The notes under the pieces were generated by a model. It ran no database searches. It was given only the letters and a program-made list of their open reading frames with translations, and was not told where the DNA came from. A program made the translations under genes and the position numbers. 64,000 bases of DNA from an uncultured Prevotellaceae bacterium (GTDB lineage: Bacteria > Bacteroidota > Bacteroidia > Bacteroidales > Bacteroidaceae): NCBI GenBank assembly GCA_902799765.1, contig CADCBZ010000006.1:1-64000 (forward strand). The letters are read 5' to 3'. Each line of letters begins with the position of its first letter. The first letter of the stretch is position 1. Shown piece after piece: positions 63,972-64,000 of the stretch.

Positions 63972-64000
63972 TTTCTGCTTCCTTCTTCTCACGTTTCAGT
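63964..64000 (-). CDS. 3' end of an unidentified gene, cut by the window edge
   Basis: Eleven codons, LKREKKEAEKG, then TAA on the minus strand, with the terminator directly over the stop. Lys/Glu-rich C terminus; the gene body lies outside the window. Product cannot be named. Confidence 0.45.
   Translation of the reverse strand, partial: LKREKKEAEKG

Noticed and set aside
1..64000. tRNA, rRNA, insertion sequences or prophage genes
   Set aside because: No tRNA-like cloverleaf, rRNA sequence, transposase or phage structural genes other than the VgrG-type spike were recognised by eye; a tRNAscan or Infernal run was not possible.

Overview
The window looks like a chromosomal segment of a Bacteroidota bacterium, most probably a Prevotella-type member (Prevotella, Segatella or Xylanibacter). 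The evidence is the repeated TAnnTTTG promoter boxes, A-rich leaders in place of strong Shine-Dalgarno sites, BACON and BspA-type surface proteins, a Prevotella-type C-terminal secretion tail, and a Bacteroidales-like housekeeping block (purE, rpoN, nrdD/nrdG, sufE, U32 peptidase, cysS). No rRNA, tRNA, CRISPR array or insertion sequence was recognised.

Layout. Positions 1-12.6 kb hold housekeeping genes: a minus-strand run from the U32 protein through SufE, anaerobic ribonucleotide reductase and sigma-54 to PurE, then a papain-like lipoprotein, CysRS, a BASS transporter and a succinate/acetate CoA-transferase. After a 0.6 kb AT-rich non-coding gap, 13.2-22.7 kb encodes surface or periplasmic proteins (PEGA plus beta-barrel, two BACON lipoproteins, a 1373-residue BspA-like repeat protein, an LPP20-like protein).

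22.8-48.7 kb is the most unusual part. About twenty proteins, nearly all with signal peptides, are built around three complete caspase-like (C14) proteases. Their neighbours are DUF4384-like proteins (two), LPP20-like proteins (two), a CHASE2-like membrane sensor, a giant Gln/Glu/Lys coiled coil ending in a transglutaminase-like domain, a WD40-like/OmpA-like protein, a DUF6175-like protein, and two paralogous families I do not recognise (three proteins ending LIREIK, two ending GEWDF). Repeated paralogues, a two-gene module duplicated on opposite strands, and a fourth, truncated caspase at 63.1 kb suggest an expanding envelope protease/sensor system. Its function cannot be read from sequence.

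48.7-63 kb holds a YjjG-type HAD phosphatase, a small-membrane-protein/lipoprotein operon, a TPR-membrane-AraC regulator, and a five-gene operon: SpoIIE-type phosphatase sensor, STAS antagonist, a very large VgrG-like spike with a coiled coil inserted in its OB domain, a second spike-like coiled-coil/repeat protein, and a protein resembling ribosome recycling factor. A 43-bp element with a 21-bp-spaced direct repeat lies at the same distance upstream of the -7 boxes of this operon and of the lipoprotein operon, suggesting that both are controlled by the AraC-type protein encoded between them. The right end holds a truncated caspase gene and the last codons of a minus-strand gene.

All family assignments come from reading motifs by eye. 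No database search or structure prediction was run.
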